From the NCBI GenBank assembly GCA_020284085.1, contig JACEVL010000804.1, positions 781,501-845,500 on the forward strand: a stretch of 64,000 bases of DNA, in the 5' to 3' direction. Origin of the DNA: Aporrectodea caliginosa (taxonomy: Eukaryota > Annelida > Clitellata > Crassiclitellata > Lumbricidae). Under the pieces are notes generated by a model. That model had not been told where the DNA came from and did not search any database. It was given only the letters and a program-made list of their open reading frames with translations. The position numbers were made by a program, and so were the translations under genes. Positions within the stretch are counted from its first letter, which is position 1. Each line of letters starts with the position of its first letter. This document shows, one piece after another, positions 1-14,284 of this stretch.

Positions 1-148
1 CACTACATCCCATCATATGGTACGTCAGCAATTAAGAGAACTTTTTAATTGGTGCCATATAAAGCCCACGTTCATACAATACATCATATTACAGCATATA
101 ATGTACTTGTTGGTAATGTTTAAACTGGTTAGTTTGAAGGACACTTAC

Positions 149-267
149 GCTCGTGTCAGCCATAATAATTCGTACTCTGGGACTGTTGTCCCCGATGTAG
201 TGTTCGGCCAATTTCAGGGTCCAAAGACTAAGGCCACCGGCGCCAACAATCAACACGTTGACTATTT
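149..267 (-). CDS. MDR dehydrogenase exon 5 (Rossmann fold start)
   Basis: A 119-bp exon with acceptor CTGTAG and donor AGC|GTAAGT. It encodes EIVNVLIVGAGGLSLWTLKL, the glycine-rich dinucleotide-binding turn, and ends with IIMADTS, the second beta strand with its acidic residue. It ends in phase 0; the next exon must lie left of position 1. Confidence 0.9.
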
Positions 268-3200
268 CTACAGAAAACACCAGCAACGGAACCGTTGAAA
301 CATAAACAATGAACGGCGGGAGTTATGCCAAGGCTAAATAAATTAAATTCTTCAGACCTATGACTGCCACTCAGGCTAGTTTAAGTGGCTGCTCTTTTTC
401 TTCATCATCATCTTCTTCATCGTTCTCATTGTCATTATCATATCATTATCGTTATCATTATCATCATCATCGTCGTTGTCTTCTTCATCATCATCGATGC
501 TAGAATGAAGTTATGGGCATTTGCTTGGCACCATTCTTTCATTCTCCCAGGCGAATCGCTGCAAGGTCAACCCCTTATTGTCATGGCAACTGTAGCCACG
601 TTATTTTCATCCTGCATAATTATGAAAAATGACCTAGTTTCCGTCCAATGATTGAGTCTTCTTTTGAGATCTTTTAAAACCTTAGGCGCTGCATGAATCA
701 ATTAGTAAGATTATGTAATAGTTGGTTTGATTTGATTTTGAAAGCTACCATTGGGAGACTGTTGGAGTTTTTCGGTGACGAACGGCTTGGCTCTTTCAAC
801 GGCCGAATAAGCCATAAGTCCACCACATGGCAACATGGCAGCCACGTCCAGGTCCAGTGAATCGGGGATCTTGACCAGCTGCGACAAGTCCTTGATGGCT
901 ATATACTCTGCATATCTGCAAAGACAATTAACTGAAAACATTAAATTAACACAAGGTGAGAGCACACTGCACATAATTATGACTTTACCATAAACATTTA
1001 TATAGCGCCTTTTGGCATCACTCAAAATCAATCAATCAATATATACATGTACACGGTTTTCAGTCAGACAAAAAAGACAAAAGCTCTAAGCCTCTAAGGC
1101 TAAGGGATGAATAGCTTGTCATATTCTCCACTCGAATCAGAACAGAGAGAATGTCAGTTGGAAGACTGAATGCGATACGTAGGACAATTATAAATTGTTC
1201 CAATCTTCAATCGCGGCAATGCCTTTATGTGTAATAGGTGATGGTCTGTTAATATAATAGACAACAGTCCTGCAGAATGAACGGTCCTCTGTTTATGCAT
1301 GCATGTATCCATTCTACAGCTAATTGCGCCCTCGGTCCACGGGTCAATTTGCATGAATACTAACCAATATAATTGTCACAAACGGTTTTATTTCATTTGC
1401 ACTTTCTCGTCCATAACACCAGTAATCACCCGCACCAGGGTCTTCAGAATAACAAAGCAAGTTTTATGACCAAGCTCTAAAATAGGCCACTTTTCGAAAG
1501 TTAGAGTTTTTACATCTGATACTGGTTCTCTTTCAAACGGAGCGGTGCTCTATATACCCGATAGCGCATTCTTTATAAATATTTAAGTCAATAATCCACT
1601 TAAACCTAACAAAATGTAATGTACTGAATGTAGCGTAATGAAATCGAAGATTTATATAGAGCTACTTCTATTAAACTCCTTCGCAGCGTTCCAAACCAAA
1701 TACAGCAGAGCAACAATAGGCCTAGTACTATATAGAGACACCTGTACGGCTATTTAATTAAATATGCACGCTTAAGAATTAACACTTGTTTAATCAAGCG
1801 CATACACTGAAGCATTATACACAATCCCATTGTTATAGATAGGCCTATATAATACAAACGATACTGTTGCCAACCAAACAGTTAAACACGAATTTTAATT
1901 AATTATCCGTAGGCCTAATCTATTCAGCATAGATGCTATCTCAACTAAATAAATGTCACTTATTTAAAAACACGTTCACAGTAATGTAATGTAAATCTTC
2001 GAAATTTCGCAGCTCCACATAAAATCCACGTCAGGGTGACCAGCTGAAACACCGGCGCTATATAAAGCAATTCGCAACAGCCACGTTGTTTGGTCCGCTA
2101 CTGTGGCAGGTCAAGCTCAGGAACGGCATAGCCTACGTTATAAATCATTGTAGGCCTACCCTAGTCTTATGATAATTATTCATTGCGCTTGATTGGCATC
2201 CGTTGAACCGTTAATCTTTTGGCGAGATTTTCGATCAGGCTTTAATCAGGTAATCTAGTTGTTGGTGCGTTGCACTGTTTAACCAAGATTGAAATCTCAA
2301 CTAGAAGAAAAGGATCTGGCAAGATTTGAGTTTCATTAGTGTCCTGTGGCGAACTCAGCTGTTAAATGAGTAGGCCTACATTGATCGCACACTATCAATG
2401 AGAAGATCTTGCGGCATAAAAGCATCAGTTCCGTAAATATTTCCGGATTTATTTCCAATATTTTGAACCCAGACTGGACCTTCAACTGTGGTGTGGCTTT
2501 AGAAATCATCTGGGGCCATTGCTGGGGTTTGTAGGAGCTTCCTTGCTATATAGTGTCCCCGAAAATATACCAAACTGCGCCCAGCCGCTGGTTTACATCT
2601 ACTCAAACCACCCGCACTCATACGCTGTGTCTGAGAAAATGAAGGCGTCATTAAATTCAGTATCCCAAGCTTAAGGAACTGCTCTTTCTCTTATTAGATT
2701 TATTTACTTCCATAATGACAACTCATTTGCAGTATTACTAATTTAATTAATGTCTTCTTTGTAAATAGTTTTGATATTTAAAAACTGCTAAAAAATTGTG
2801 CGCTCAGCTATGACTGTGTACACATCAAGGTTGTCTCGTTCCCATAGCGGTTCCTATGAGGTCTGACTCGTCGTGTTTACGATGGGATATAATTATTATG
2901 GAGTCCAAAGATCTGTTCCATCACCAATCGTTTATTTCTCTCGCATCCTGGCCAACATCCTATTGGGCAGCTGCAAGCCGAAAAGTAGACTACGCGGTCG
3001 ATACGTTGTTGATCGGTAGCTGTGTTAAAGCTGACCTTGGCCTGGAGGGTCAAGTGGACAGGAGAACATACACCACACTCACCACAGCCACGTGTGTTCG
3101 TGTAGTTTAGAAGTAGAATTTACACAAGTTAACGTGCAGGGGCTGAATAGCCGAGATCACCATTAGTAGGCTATGTACATAACTGCACGCCGGTGTAGGA

Positions 3201-5503
3201 GGTTGAATGCACTCACCGTATGAAAAGACTCCGGGAGTGTTTTTATCCTAGTATATAATGACTCCAGAGTTAATCCATACTAGGACAAAAACACTCCACC
3301 CAGCGAATAAACACTCCGGCAGTGTTTTCGTTTAAGATAGGACAAAATAACTAATGGGGGAGTTAATTCTTCCTAGGATAAATTGACTGGGGAGTTAATT
3401 CTTCCTGAGACATATTGAATGGGGAGTTAATTCTTCCTAGGAAAACTTGACTGGGGAGTTAATTCTTCCTAGGACAAATTGACTGGGGAGTTGATCCTTC
3501 TTGGGACCAAAGGACTTGTGGAGTTGATTCTTCCTAGGATAAATTGACTGGGGGAGTTAATTCTTCTTAGAACATATTGAATGGGGAGTTAATTCTTCCT
3601 AGGATAAATTGACTGAGGGAGTTAATTTTTCCTAGGACATATTGAATGGGGAGTTAATTCTTCCTAGGAAAACTTGACTGGGGGAGTTAATTCTTCCTAG
3701 GAAAACTTGACTGGGGAGTTAATTCTTCCTAGGTCATATTGACTGGGGAGTTAATTCTTCCTAGGACAAATTGACTGGGGAGTTAATTCTTCCTAGGATT
3801 AATTGACTGGGGAGTTAATTCTTCCTAGGTCATATTGACTGGGGAGTTAATTCTTCCTAGGACAAATTGACTGGGGAGTTAATTCTTCCTAGGACATATA
3901 TGACTGGAGAGTTAATTCTTCCTAGGACAAATTGACTGGGGAGTTAATTCTTCCTAGGATTAATTGACTGGGGTAGTTAATTCTTCCTAGGACATATTGA
4001 ATGGGGAGTTAATTCTTCCTAGGAAAACTTGACTGGGGAGTTAATTCTTCCTAAGAAAACTTGACTGGAGGAGTTAATTCTTCCTAGGTCATATTGACTG
4101 GGGGAGTTAATTCTTCCTAGGACAAATTGACTGGGGAGTTAATTCTTCCTAGGACATATTGACTGGGGGAGTTAATTCTTCCTAGGACAAATTGACTGGG
4201 GAGTTAATTCTTCCTAGGTCATATTGACTGGGGAGTTAATTCTTCCTAGGACAAATTGACTGGGGAGTTAATTCTTCCTAGGACATATTGACTGGGGAGT
4301 TAATTCTTCCTAGGACAAATTGACTGGGGAGTTAATTCTTCCTAGGTCATATTGACTGGGGAGTTAATTCTTCCTAGGACAAATTGACTGGGGAGTTAAT
4401 TCTTCCTAGGACATATTGACTGGGGAGTTAATTCTTCCTAGGACAAATTGACTGGGGAGTTAATTCCTCCTAGGATAAATTGACTGGGGAGTTAATTCTT
4501 CCTAGGACATATTGAATGGAGGAGTTAATTCTTTCTTGACTAATTCTTCCTAGGAAACTTGACTGGAGGAGTTAATTCTTCCTAGGTCATATTGACTGGG
4601 GAGTTAATTCTTCCTAGGACAAATTGACTGGGGAGTTAATTCTTCCTAGGACATATTGACTGGGGGAGTTAATTCTTCCGAGGACAAATTGACTGGGGAG
4701 TTAATTCTTCCTAGGATAAATTGACTGGGGAGTTAATTCTTCCTAGGACATATTGAATGGGGGAGTTAATTCTTCCTAGGAAAACTTGACTGGGGAGTTA
4801 ATTATTCCTAGGACAAATTGACTGGGGAGTTAATTCTTCCGAGGACATATTGACTGGGGGAGTTAATTCTTCCTAGGTCATCTTGACTGTGGGAGTTAAT
4901 TCTTCCTAGGACAAATTGACGGGGAGTTAATTCTTCCTAGGTCATATTGACTGGGGAGTTAATTCTTCCTAGGACAAATTGACTGGGGAGTTGATCCTTC
5001 TTGGGACCAAATGACTTGTGGAATTGATTCTTCCTAGGACAAATTGAGGCGAACATTTAGTGTCGGGGTGCGTAGGTTAACTGGCGTTTCACAGTATCTT
5101 TTGGCATGCTGCGAGGAAGGTACCATGTTTTCTAATGACGACACTAACCCTAACCCTGACCCTAACCGACACTCACGACGCCTAACCTTACCCTAACCGA
5201 CTCTCACGACGCCTAATCCTGACCCCAACCGACACCCACGAAACCTACGCACTCCGATTCTAAATGTTTACCCATTGGATTACACACTGGTATAGAGAGC
5301 GAGAGGTATAGAGATCGAGCCCGTAGGTGGACATGCTTTGTAGGCTGCTATTAGTGCCGTGTATTGCAGGCTGTCTGTTCTGTTAGTAGTTAAGATTTAT
5401 GTCTTCTGTCATTATTTTGTGTTCTTGTGGATTGTTTCAATTGCATAGCTGTACACTGTAACCGGTTGCGTTTGTCAATCGGATTGTTTCAATTAAGAAT
5501 ATA

Positions 5504-5583
<80 letters not shown>

Positions 5584-8500
5584 TACTACTACTAATATGT
5601 CCTAGGAAGAATTAACTCCCCAGTCAATATGTCCTAGGAAGAATTAACTCCCCCAGTCAATATGTCCTAGGAAGAATTAACTCCCCCAGTCAATATGTCC
5701 TAGGAAGAATTAACTCCCCAGTCAATATGTCCTAGGAAGAATTAACTCCCCAGTCAATATGTCCTAGGAAGAATTAACTCCCCCAGTCAATATGTCCTAG
5801 GAAGAATTAACTCCCCAGTCAATTTGTCCTAGGAAGAATTAACTCCCCCAGTCAATATGTCCTAGGAAGAATTAACTCCCCAGTCAATATGTCCTAGGAA
5901 GAATTAACTCCCCAGTCAATATGTCCTAGGAAGAATTAACTCCCCAGTCAATATGTCCTAGGAAGAATTAACTCCCCAGTCAATATGTCCTAGGAAGAAT
6001 TAACTCCCCCAGTCAATTTGTCCTAGGGACTCCCCCAGTCAAATGTCCTAATTAACTCCCCAGTCAATATGTCCTAGGAAGAATTAACTCCCCCAGTCAA
6101 TATGTCCTAGGAAGAATTAACTCCCCCAGTCAATATGTCCTAGGAAGAATTAACTCCCCCAGTCAATATGTCCTAGGAAGAATGTTCAGGAAGAATTAAC
6201 TCCCCAGTCAAACTCCCCCCAGTCAATATGTCCTAGGAAGAATTAACTCCCCAGTCAATTTGTCCTAGGAAGAATTAACTCCCCAGTCAATATGTCCTAG
6301 GAAGAATTAACTCCCCAGTCAATATGTCCTAGGAAGAATTAACTCCCCAGTCAATATGTCCTAGGAAGAATTAACTCCCCAGTCAATATGTCCTAGGAAG
6401 AATTAACTCCCCCAGTCAATTTGTCCTAGGAAGAATTAACTCCCCCAGTCAATTTGTCCTAGGAAGAATTAACTCCCCAGTCAATATGTCCTAGGAAGAA
6501 TTAACTCCCCAGTCAATATGTTCTAGGAAAAATTAACACCCACAAGTCATTTGGTCCCAGGAAGAATTAACTCCCCAGTCAATATGTCCTAGGAAGAATT
6601 AACTCCCCAGTCAATTTGTCCTAGGAAGAATTAACTCCTCCAGTCAGTATGTCCTAGGAAGAATTAACTCCCCAGTCAATTTGTCCTAGGAAGAATTAAC
6701 TCCCCCAGTCAATATGTCCTAGGAAGAATTAACTCCCCAGTCAATATGTCCTAGGAAGAATTAACTCCCCAGTCAATTTGTCCTAGGAAGAATTAACTCC
6801 CCAGTCAATATGTTCTAGGAAAAATTAACTCCACAAGTCATTTGGTCCCAGGAAGAATTAACTCCCCAGTTAATATGTCCTAGGAAGAATTAACTCCCCA
6901 GTCAATTTGTCCTAGGAGGAATTAACTCCTCCAGTCAGTATGTCCTAGGAAGAATTAACTCCCCAGTCAATTTGTCCTAGGAAAAATAAACTCCACTGGA
7001 GTGTCTATTCACCAACAGGAGTGTTTTAGTCCTAGTAACAATACACTCCACCGGTCAGTTAGTCCTAGTAAGAATTAACTCCACGAGTCAATAAAACCTG
7101 GGATAAATAGACTCCGGAGTGTTTAAAAGGGGGAGTCTATTCAGCCTACTACACCGGCCAGAGATTGAGAAAATACTACATTTACGAAAGTAAAACACCC
7201 TTATAGCTTTGTGTATACGAGTTGAAGCAATGGCCTATAACATCTATCATGACTTTACTTGGTTTGCAAACGGGACCCAGTCCTACCCACTTTAAAACGT
7301 AAAACATCTACAGCCTTTTATCTGCCGTGTAACTTTGTAAGTATGTATGTATGTATGTATGTATGTATGTATGTATGTATGTATGTATGTATGTATGTAT
7401 GGTATGTATGTATGTGTATGTATGTATGTATGTATGTATGTATGTATGTATGTATGTATGTATGTATGTATGTATGTATGTATGTATGTATGTATGTATG
7501 TATGTATGTATGTATGTATGTTAGTATGTCGTTGCATGTAGGCGCGCGCGTGTAGATGTGATATAATGGGTATTATGCCGTATGATTTTGCGGGGGTTCC
7601 GCATGTGTATAAATAGAAGATAATTGCGTATCCGTTTCAGACGGGAGTTATGTTATCTGTTAGTGGCCAACTGGCCATGCAGTCTCGTTTAGCTGTAGCT
7701 TTTGGTCTACGCTTGTGGAGTATTATGTTGGATTGTTGGTATTATAGAATATTCTTTATTAGAACCAATTATATAATTGTAATTGCGTACCGCCTTCTGG
7801 TGTTGGGACCTGCAGTATATTTTCCTGAACTTAGGACCATTAGGCATTGCTATAAATTAATTAAACCGGACTTAATCACTGTTTTAAGTAAACAGTGTAT
7901 CATTTTCAACTGATGATGTAAACTCGTGTATCTGTTAAAGACCGTTGAGTGTTTTGATTGGAGTCAGTTGAAACTTTAATTAGTCAGAGATCATAAATAT
8001 TTCACGATTAAGACCACAGCGCAACACATAGCTGTAAACAACCTCATTAACATAATTTATTCATAACAAAGAAGTCCTTGAGAGGCTTTAAATACAACAG
8101 TCACATAACTGGGTTAGCACAATGAACCCATAAGAAAGCTAGGCTTAAAAGTTTCTTCTAAATAACGGACTTCTGCCAGCTGTGTACTGTACATTTCACT
8201 GTAATACTTAAGACGACAAAACAAGGCTTTCAAGTACCACCCACTCAACGCTCTCCACAAGAGCACATATACTACAGAGATTTTCAAGGCCCAATGCGGC
8301 GAAGGTACGATAGGATAGGCCCTGTCGAGTTCCGTAAACAAGCCGCTTAAAATTGAACAGCAGTGCAGGGCAGTGAACGTCAGCTCCGTTCTCTCTATCC
8401 GATCAAAGTCTCCTATTCACGTGCGAATTCACGCGCTGGCCTGGCTCGAAGCACGCGTTGGATCATACGCAGGCCAACCGTTCTTGTGAAGCGGAGTTTG

Positions 8501-11500
8501 CCGTTTTAGGTGACTAGAGAAAGTAGGCTAGTGCCTGACTCGGTTTACTGTTTATTCGTTCCGCCCAAGGTCGGTTAGATAATGAAAAGCACATGCGGGG
8601 TTAAAGGTACAATAGGTTTTTTTTAGCGTAATCGTGTGCCATACTACTCATCGAAATGAAGACGTTACATATATTAAACTGAATTTGTGGAATCGATTAG
8701 CCACATTACTGGTTGCATAATGACACAGCCATAAACACAGCACTTAGCGATTGACAGTAAAGTAAAGTGCTAATGCGCTGGCTTTTGGTGCGCATGTTCT
8801 AATAATTAGCCTATCGAAGGACTGTAATTACGACTATTTATTTAGCATCCTCAGTAGCAAGCATACTTTGCGCTTTCAACTGCAAATGCTAAGAGTTACA
8901 TGTACATTAAGTACATTTTAAACTGTTAAATTGGCCTCCTGAAGAGGTCAGGAAGGCTGATCCAGGCTATCGCACCAGTCACTTGAAAGGCCCAAACGCG
9001 CCCACTTGTTGGAACTAATAATTATATCGGCGGACTAAGCCAACCCCAAGAGGCAACTATGGGTATGTAGAATTAGCAGTGATGGGCACTTTTAACTAAT
9101 GTAGTTACTAACTAGTAGTTATAACTACTAAAAAGGTAGTTGTCTAGTAGTTATAACTACTTTTAAAGAAATAGTTTTAAAAATAGTTATAACTACTTTT
9201 ATCAAGTAGTTTGTAGTTAATAACTACACTATTTTATTAACTACATTTTTTCCTATTTACGGACGTTGTCCATAGACATTACAAATCTATAAGTGATAGC
9301 TCCTGTCCTGTGTTAGTTTATTTGATATATGCAGTTATTCATTATAATTAGATTTGTCACATGTTATTTTTTTATTACATGTTTTTAATTATCAGTAATT
9401 AATTAATGCAGATAATAAATTCTCACACTAATTGGTGAATATCAATGTACCGTAACATAACTTTAGAAAAGTAGTTTGAAAAGTAGTTACCTACTTATCT
9501 GGTAGTTACCAAAACTAGTTATAACTACTTGTCATCTAAAGTAGTTAAACAGTAGTTATAACTACTTATTTTGAAAGTAGTTAGGAAGTAGTTTTAACTA
9601 CTAGTTAAGTAGTGTGTGCCCATCACTGAGAATTAGCGACTCATTTTCTTAGTCCAGACACACGAGGACGTGCGTCCAGTCATCCCCACAGCAGGCTGGT
9701 CTTCCCTCTGACAATATACCGTTAGTAGCCTATGCTCATCATATAACAGTCTTGTCCTACAATGAACAAGTCAGCTGGAAAGAGCGATGTCTTGAGACCA
9801 AAATTACATATAGGAGATTGCGCAGAAGGAAAAGTTGCTACGGGATAGAGTTGGAGTTGTAAGTCATCATCATACCTATCAACACCAACCTGAGGATGGA
9901 TTTAGGGCATTATGACTCACCCATCGCCAGTCTCCTCTTGCTCACAGGTTGGGTAGACGACAACGCGGTCACCGACCGACAGCTTCGACTCCTCTGGGAC
10001 CGTTGAACAGAGTTCATCGATGACACCAGACACTTCGTAACCTAAGCACAGAAGCATCTCATGACTCAATTCACTTCTCTCTCTATTATTCGGATTTAAC
10101 AGGTGAACTAGATTACGGAGTCAGAGCTTCATATTCCTTTGCAGGAAATAATATTAAGTCACTGTAGGATAATAATAGGCTTTCATGGTCGTCGTCATCA
10201 TCATAATCATCATCATAATCATCTAAGCGCCACCGCCACATACACCAACACCATCGCCTTTGTGAGGTTTTGAAAGGCGCTATATAAAGGCTGAGATTTG
10301 TTATATAATATTGTCGTCGTCATCATCAGTACACGTGTCCATCATCGTCATCATAATTACCATCACAAGCAGCTACAAATATTGTTCGAGCTCCACCCAA
10401 AAGATTTGTCAACCCTCATGTAAACGCTATTAGATTAGGTACCAGGCAAATGAGCGATTACCTTATCTCGTCCATGGGTCATAATTTCGAGGCGATGCTG
10501 ACTAATTATGAGGGGAACAATTTCCGAACGGATACAACGCTCAGCCTGTGACGCGGAGGGAACGGGTTCGAGCCTCGGGCAGTGGCGTACGGAGCCGATA
10601 TGCCGCCCGGGGCGAGGTCCCAAAATGCCGCCCTTGGCCACTTGATTTTGGTTATGCTATTTTCTCTAAGATATTGCAATTTCCATGACGATCGTCGATC
10701 GTATTACACATACAATTTTGTTTTATACAATTTATAGCCTGTCTGGAGCTATCACTTTTCACTATATTTTCCAATGATCCGTTTTAGCTTTAGGCCTATT
10801 AGGCCTACATTTTTAACTTACTGAAATCTATATTATTAGATAAAAAACATTTTAGTGCATGAATTGCGACTTTCGCTGACTCGCTGTGATGTGTACAGTA
10901 CATAATTATATAGGCCTACAATACATAATACATATCATATTAGGCCTATGTTATAATTACCATATTTTATCACTAGGCTATTAACGTTATCTTGCGTGCT
11001 ATTACGGATGCAAAATAATTGATGACATCGTCAAAATTAATTGCTTTTTTGCAAAATTTGTCAATCGTGTCTCGCTCATTGTGCACCTTAAAATAATAAG
11101 TTTCAGTTGTGAAAACTTCTCTAACAGCTAGCAATAATGAAAAAAATGTTAAAATATGCCTACCAATGGTAAGGATTGGTAGATACATGGCGTAAGCATA
11201 TACCCACTGGATGATGGATAACAATAAAATAATTATGTTAAGAGTTAGTAAACATTGCAAAAAACGGTTTCCTTTTCTGCAATAATTCACGTAGACCTCT
11301 CAGTGCCAGTCTTAGATGCAAGCAAAGCTTGCCAAAAGCTAGATGGTGCCAGAATGCGTTTTAACAGTTTTTTGTCACTTTTAGCCATTTTTTCAATTAC
11401 AATGATTATTTTCATTTGAATTCAAAACTTTCGCTTATGAATCAAATTTAAATAATTTCTGACGGAGGCTTAAGCCTACTTGACCAAAGTGACGGTTTCT

Positions 11501-14232
11501 TTCTTTCCTTCTTTCTTTTTCTATATATCTTTCTTTCTCTCCAACTTTTTATTTTTCTACCACCCTATTTTTCCGCCCCTGCACAAGTGCCCCCCGGGAC
11601 GACTCGCCCCCTGCCCTCCATACGGTACGCCACTGGCCTCAGGCGGTCACTGTGTAAAGACCTTGAGCAAGTCTTTCACTCACTGTTGCTCACCACCATA
11701 GACGCATATGGTCGTGTGAGCACTTCTGAACTTTGGAAAGAGGGCAATATCAGAATACAGTTGTATTGTGTTGTATATTCACCTGGGAAAAGCGAAGTGT
11801 CCTGAACTCCAGGCATCCTGGGTCTTCTCTGTCCACTCTTCACCACTTGATGGTCCGTGTAGCACGCACCTGCATAGTAAATCTATAACACACACAAAAA
11901 ACGATTGCTATTTATATGCATGTTTGAAATCGTTGTTAATTGTATTTATAGCTAGGTATCTAAAAAGGCAAATCCACGGTTTTATTATGACGCGTTTATC
12001 AAAACACCATGCAAGCATCACTGTGCGAGTGTGTTGGTAGCCTATGTGTTCATGTAGAAAATACACATAATACAAATAAGAACATTCTGTATTGTCGCTC
12101 AAGAATGAACGAATGAATGAATGAACGACAGAGTAATTGCAAGAATTAGTATAATTCATTAATTTGCTTGCTCGTATTTCTTTAAGTTGTGCATGTAGCT
12201 AGAACCTACTGTCTCTGTCACTGTCTGCCCCCATCTGTATGCGGAGCCCCTATGGCTTATGTTAGATAAACCTCGTCATTAATTTGAAATGCAAACTCCT
12301 TTACTCTTCTTCAACTTAAAGCAGATAGTCTGAATAACACACTCGCTAGAAAGGCTATTCATAGTCTCCCCCTTTAACCCCTTATCAAATCAAGTGGTTC
12401 CTCAGTTCGTTCATCACTTATGCCACCATCTCCAAAAACCCACAGGAACACGGAAAACTGGGCCCAAGGGGTAAATGCCTTCAACTGCACCTAAGTCGGC
12501 CAAGGGAAACATGTTACTGCCGCAGGAGGTCATAGAGTCTTCTATCAGATACAGTTCTGGCCCAGAACTGTTTAATGTCATCCCCTGCCCTCACATGTCT
12601 TGCCCTGCCGCCGGTCCGGGAGGGCAATGAATCGTATCGACCTCCTTTGCCCTGGAAGAGGGCCCGTCTCTACTATATGACCCACTGACTTCAGGTCTGA
12701 CACCCTGGGCTTACGGCGGGTGTACACTAACTGGGTCTCCATGAAAACAAAGAACAAAAAGCTTATTCCAAGAGGAGGCATGAACATCTTAATATAGATG
12801 TTAGTATATAGGAGACCAAGGACAAGGCTAAAGGCCCTGGCGATCATAGGTTGTTAAACAATAGAAACTATGGGTCCATATGAAAGGTCAATTTAAACGT
12901 TGAAACAGAGCGAAAGGGTAAAGAAGGTCGTTATCAACAGCACGTGTATTCGCAGGGTGTCGTTAAACACCGGCCAATAGAGATAGTCACCCATAGAACA
13001 AAACGGGAGAAATGTGAGAAAAGTGATGACTTAATTTTCACAGCTTAAAGAAGAGTCATTAATAATGGCTAAAAACGGAGCATTTCCAGAGATGTTACTA
13101 AGCAAAATAATCTCTTTATTTGTTCTGGTCAATGTCATGGCTCCATTGACACTGTCTTAATAAACTCAACTACGTTTACAACTGGATAAGATCTCCAAAA
13201 CGATTCATGTGACCATGCCAAAAATAATTGATTTCAGCAATGCTTAGCCAAAGTTACTAAAGAAAGCAAGTAAGTAGACTGGAGACTGCGTTAAGGCCAA
13301 CTTGACAGACAAACTGTAAGGGGAGTAAATTAAAGTTGGATGAATTGTTTCAAGCAGGAGTAATATTGACCACTGAAGTTGACGACGATAACTGTGGAGG
13401 GAAGCGATCTGTTTTTGTTTTGATACAATTTATTAAATTATTAAATTGCTGACTTATGATTATCTCTTCAGGTTTATTGTGTCAGTTACATATACGTTAT
13501 GTGAAATTGTGAACGCTAGACAAATCTCAGTGGCACATAGCACTTTAACTAAAACCGACATACTAGACCTCTCTATAGTCTCTATATTACTCAAGAAATT
13601 AATATTGCTAACAGGTCTATCATACGATTCCTCTATGTAACGTAATCTAGTTGTTGTTCAAACATCTTCGTAAGCAATTTATTTTGTGACATTTCAAACC
13701 AGTTCTGAAGTATAGTTTTACACGACAACACGCACTGACTCTTCAGCCTCTCTTTATGAGCTTAAAAGATGACTAGAAGAAACTATATGGGGTTCGATGC
13801 TACTATAAAATTGGTCACTGTGTCAGGTCTGCTAAGAATATGTTACAATTACACTTACAAAACATACAGTGTATCATCAACATTGTATACAGTAGGCCGA
13901 CCCTTAATATTTATTTGGCTGTACCCACACACCTGTTGAATCATCTGAAACTTGATCTCTGCCACGCTTATCCTGCGTACAGGAAACACGATACGCGATT
14001 GATAGCAGCAGCGACCAGACATTCATCAAAGCCACAAACCCATCTAATTAACACTGCATGGAAATTAGCATGCATACAATTTTATGCAAGGCCTACAGTC
14101 ACACACAGTACGCATATGCTCATGCATACACACATACATACACCCATGCATACCTAAATAGATACATGCATATAAGCCCACACACAGGCAAACACGTACA
14201 GACACAGACAAACATACATGAACAACATATAT

Positions 14233-14284
<52 letters not shown>

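Larger units (their letters stand above)
3189..7158. mobile_element. 4-kb element: short terminal inverted repeats enclosing two facing minisatellite arrays
   Basis: The left end gccggtgtaggaggttgaat is mirrored at the right end by attcagcctactacaccggc, giving an imperfect terminal inverted repeat of about 20 bp. Both ends are followed by related subterminal motifs (gactccgg, gtgttttt..cctagta). Inside are a plus-oriented 32-bp array (about 3348-5047), a spacer (5048-5594) and the same array inverted (5595-6990). No transposase is visible and I could not find a clean target duplication. It is probably a non-autonomous DNA element whose subterminal repeats have amplified. It lies wholly within intron 3 of the dehydrogenase gene. 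Confidence 0.65.

Noticed and set aside
3348..6990. CRISPR-like regular repeat array
   Set aside because: Units are directly adjacent 32-bp monomers without unique spacers, in a eukaryotic intron; it is a minisatellite.
7259..7555. Long overlapping ORFs rich in Met-Tyr-Val-Cys or His-Thr-Tyr-Ile on both strands
   Set aside because: They are translations of the (GTAT)n microsatellite, which has no stop in any frame.
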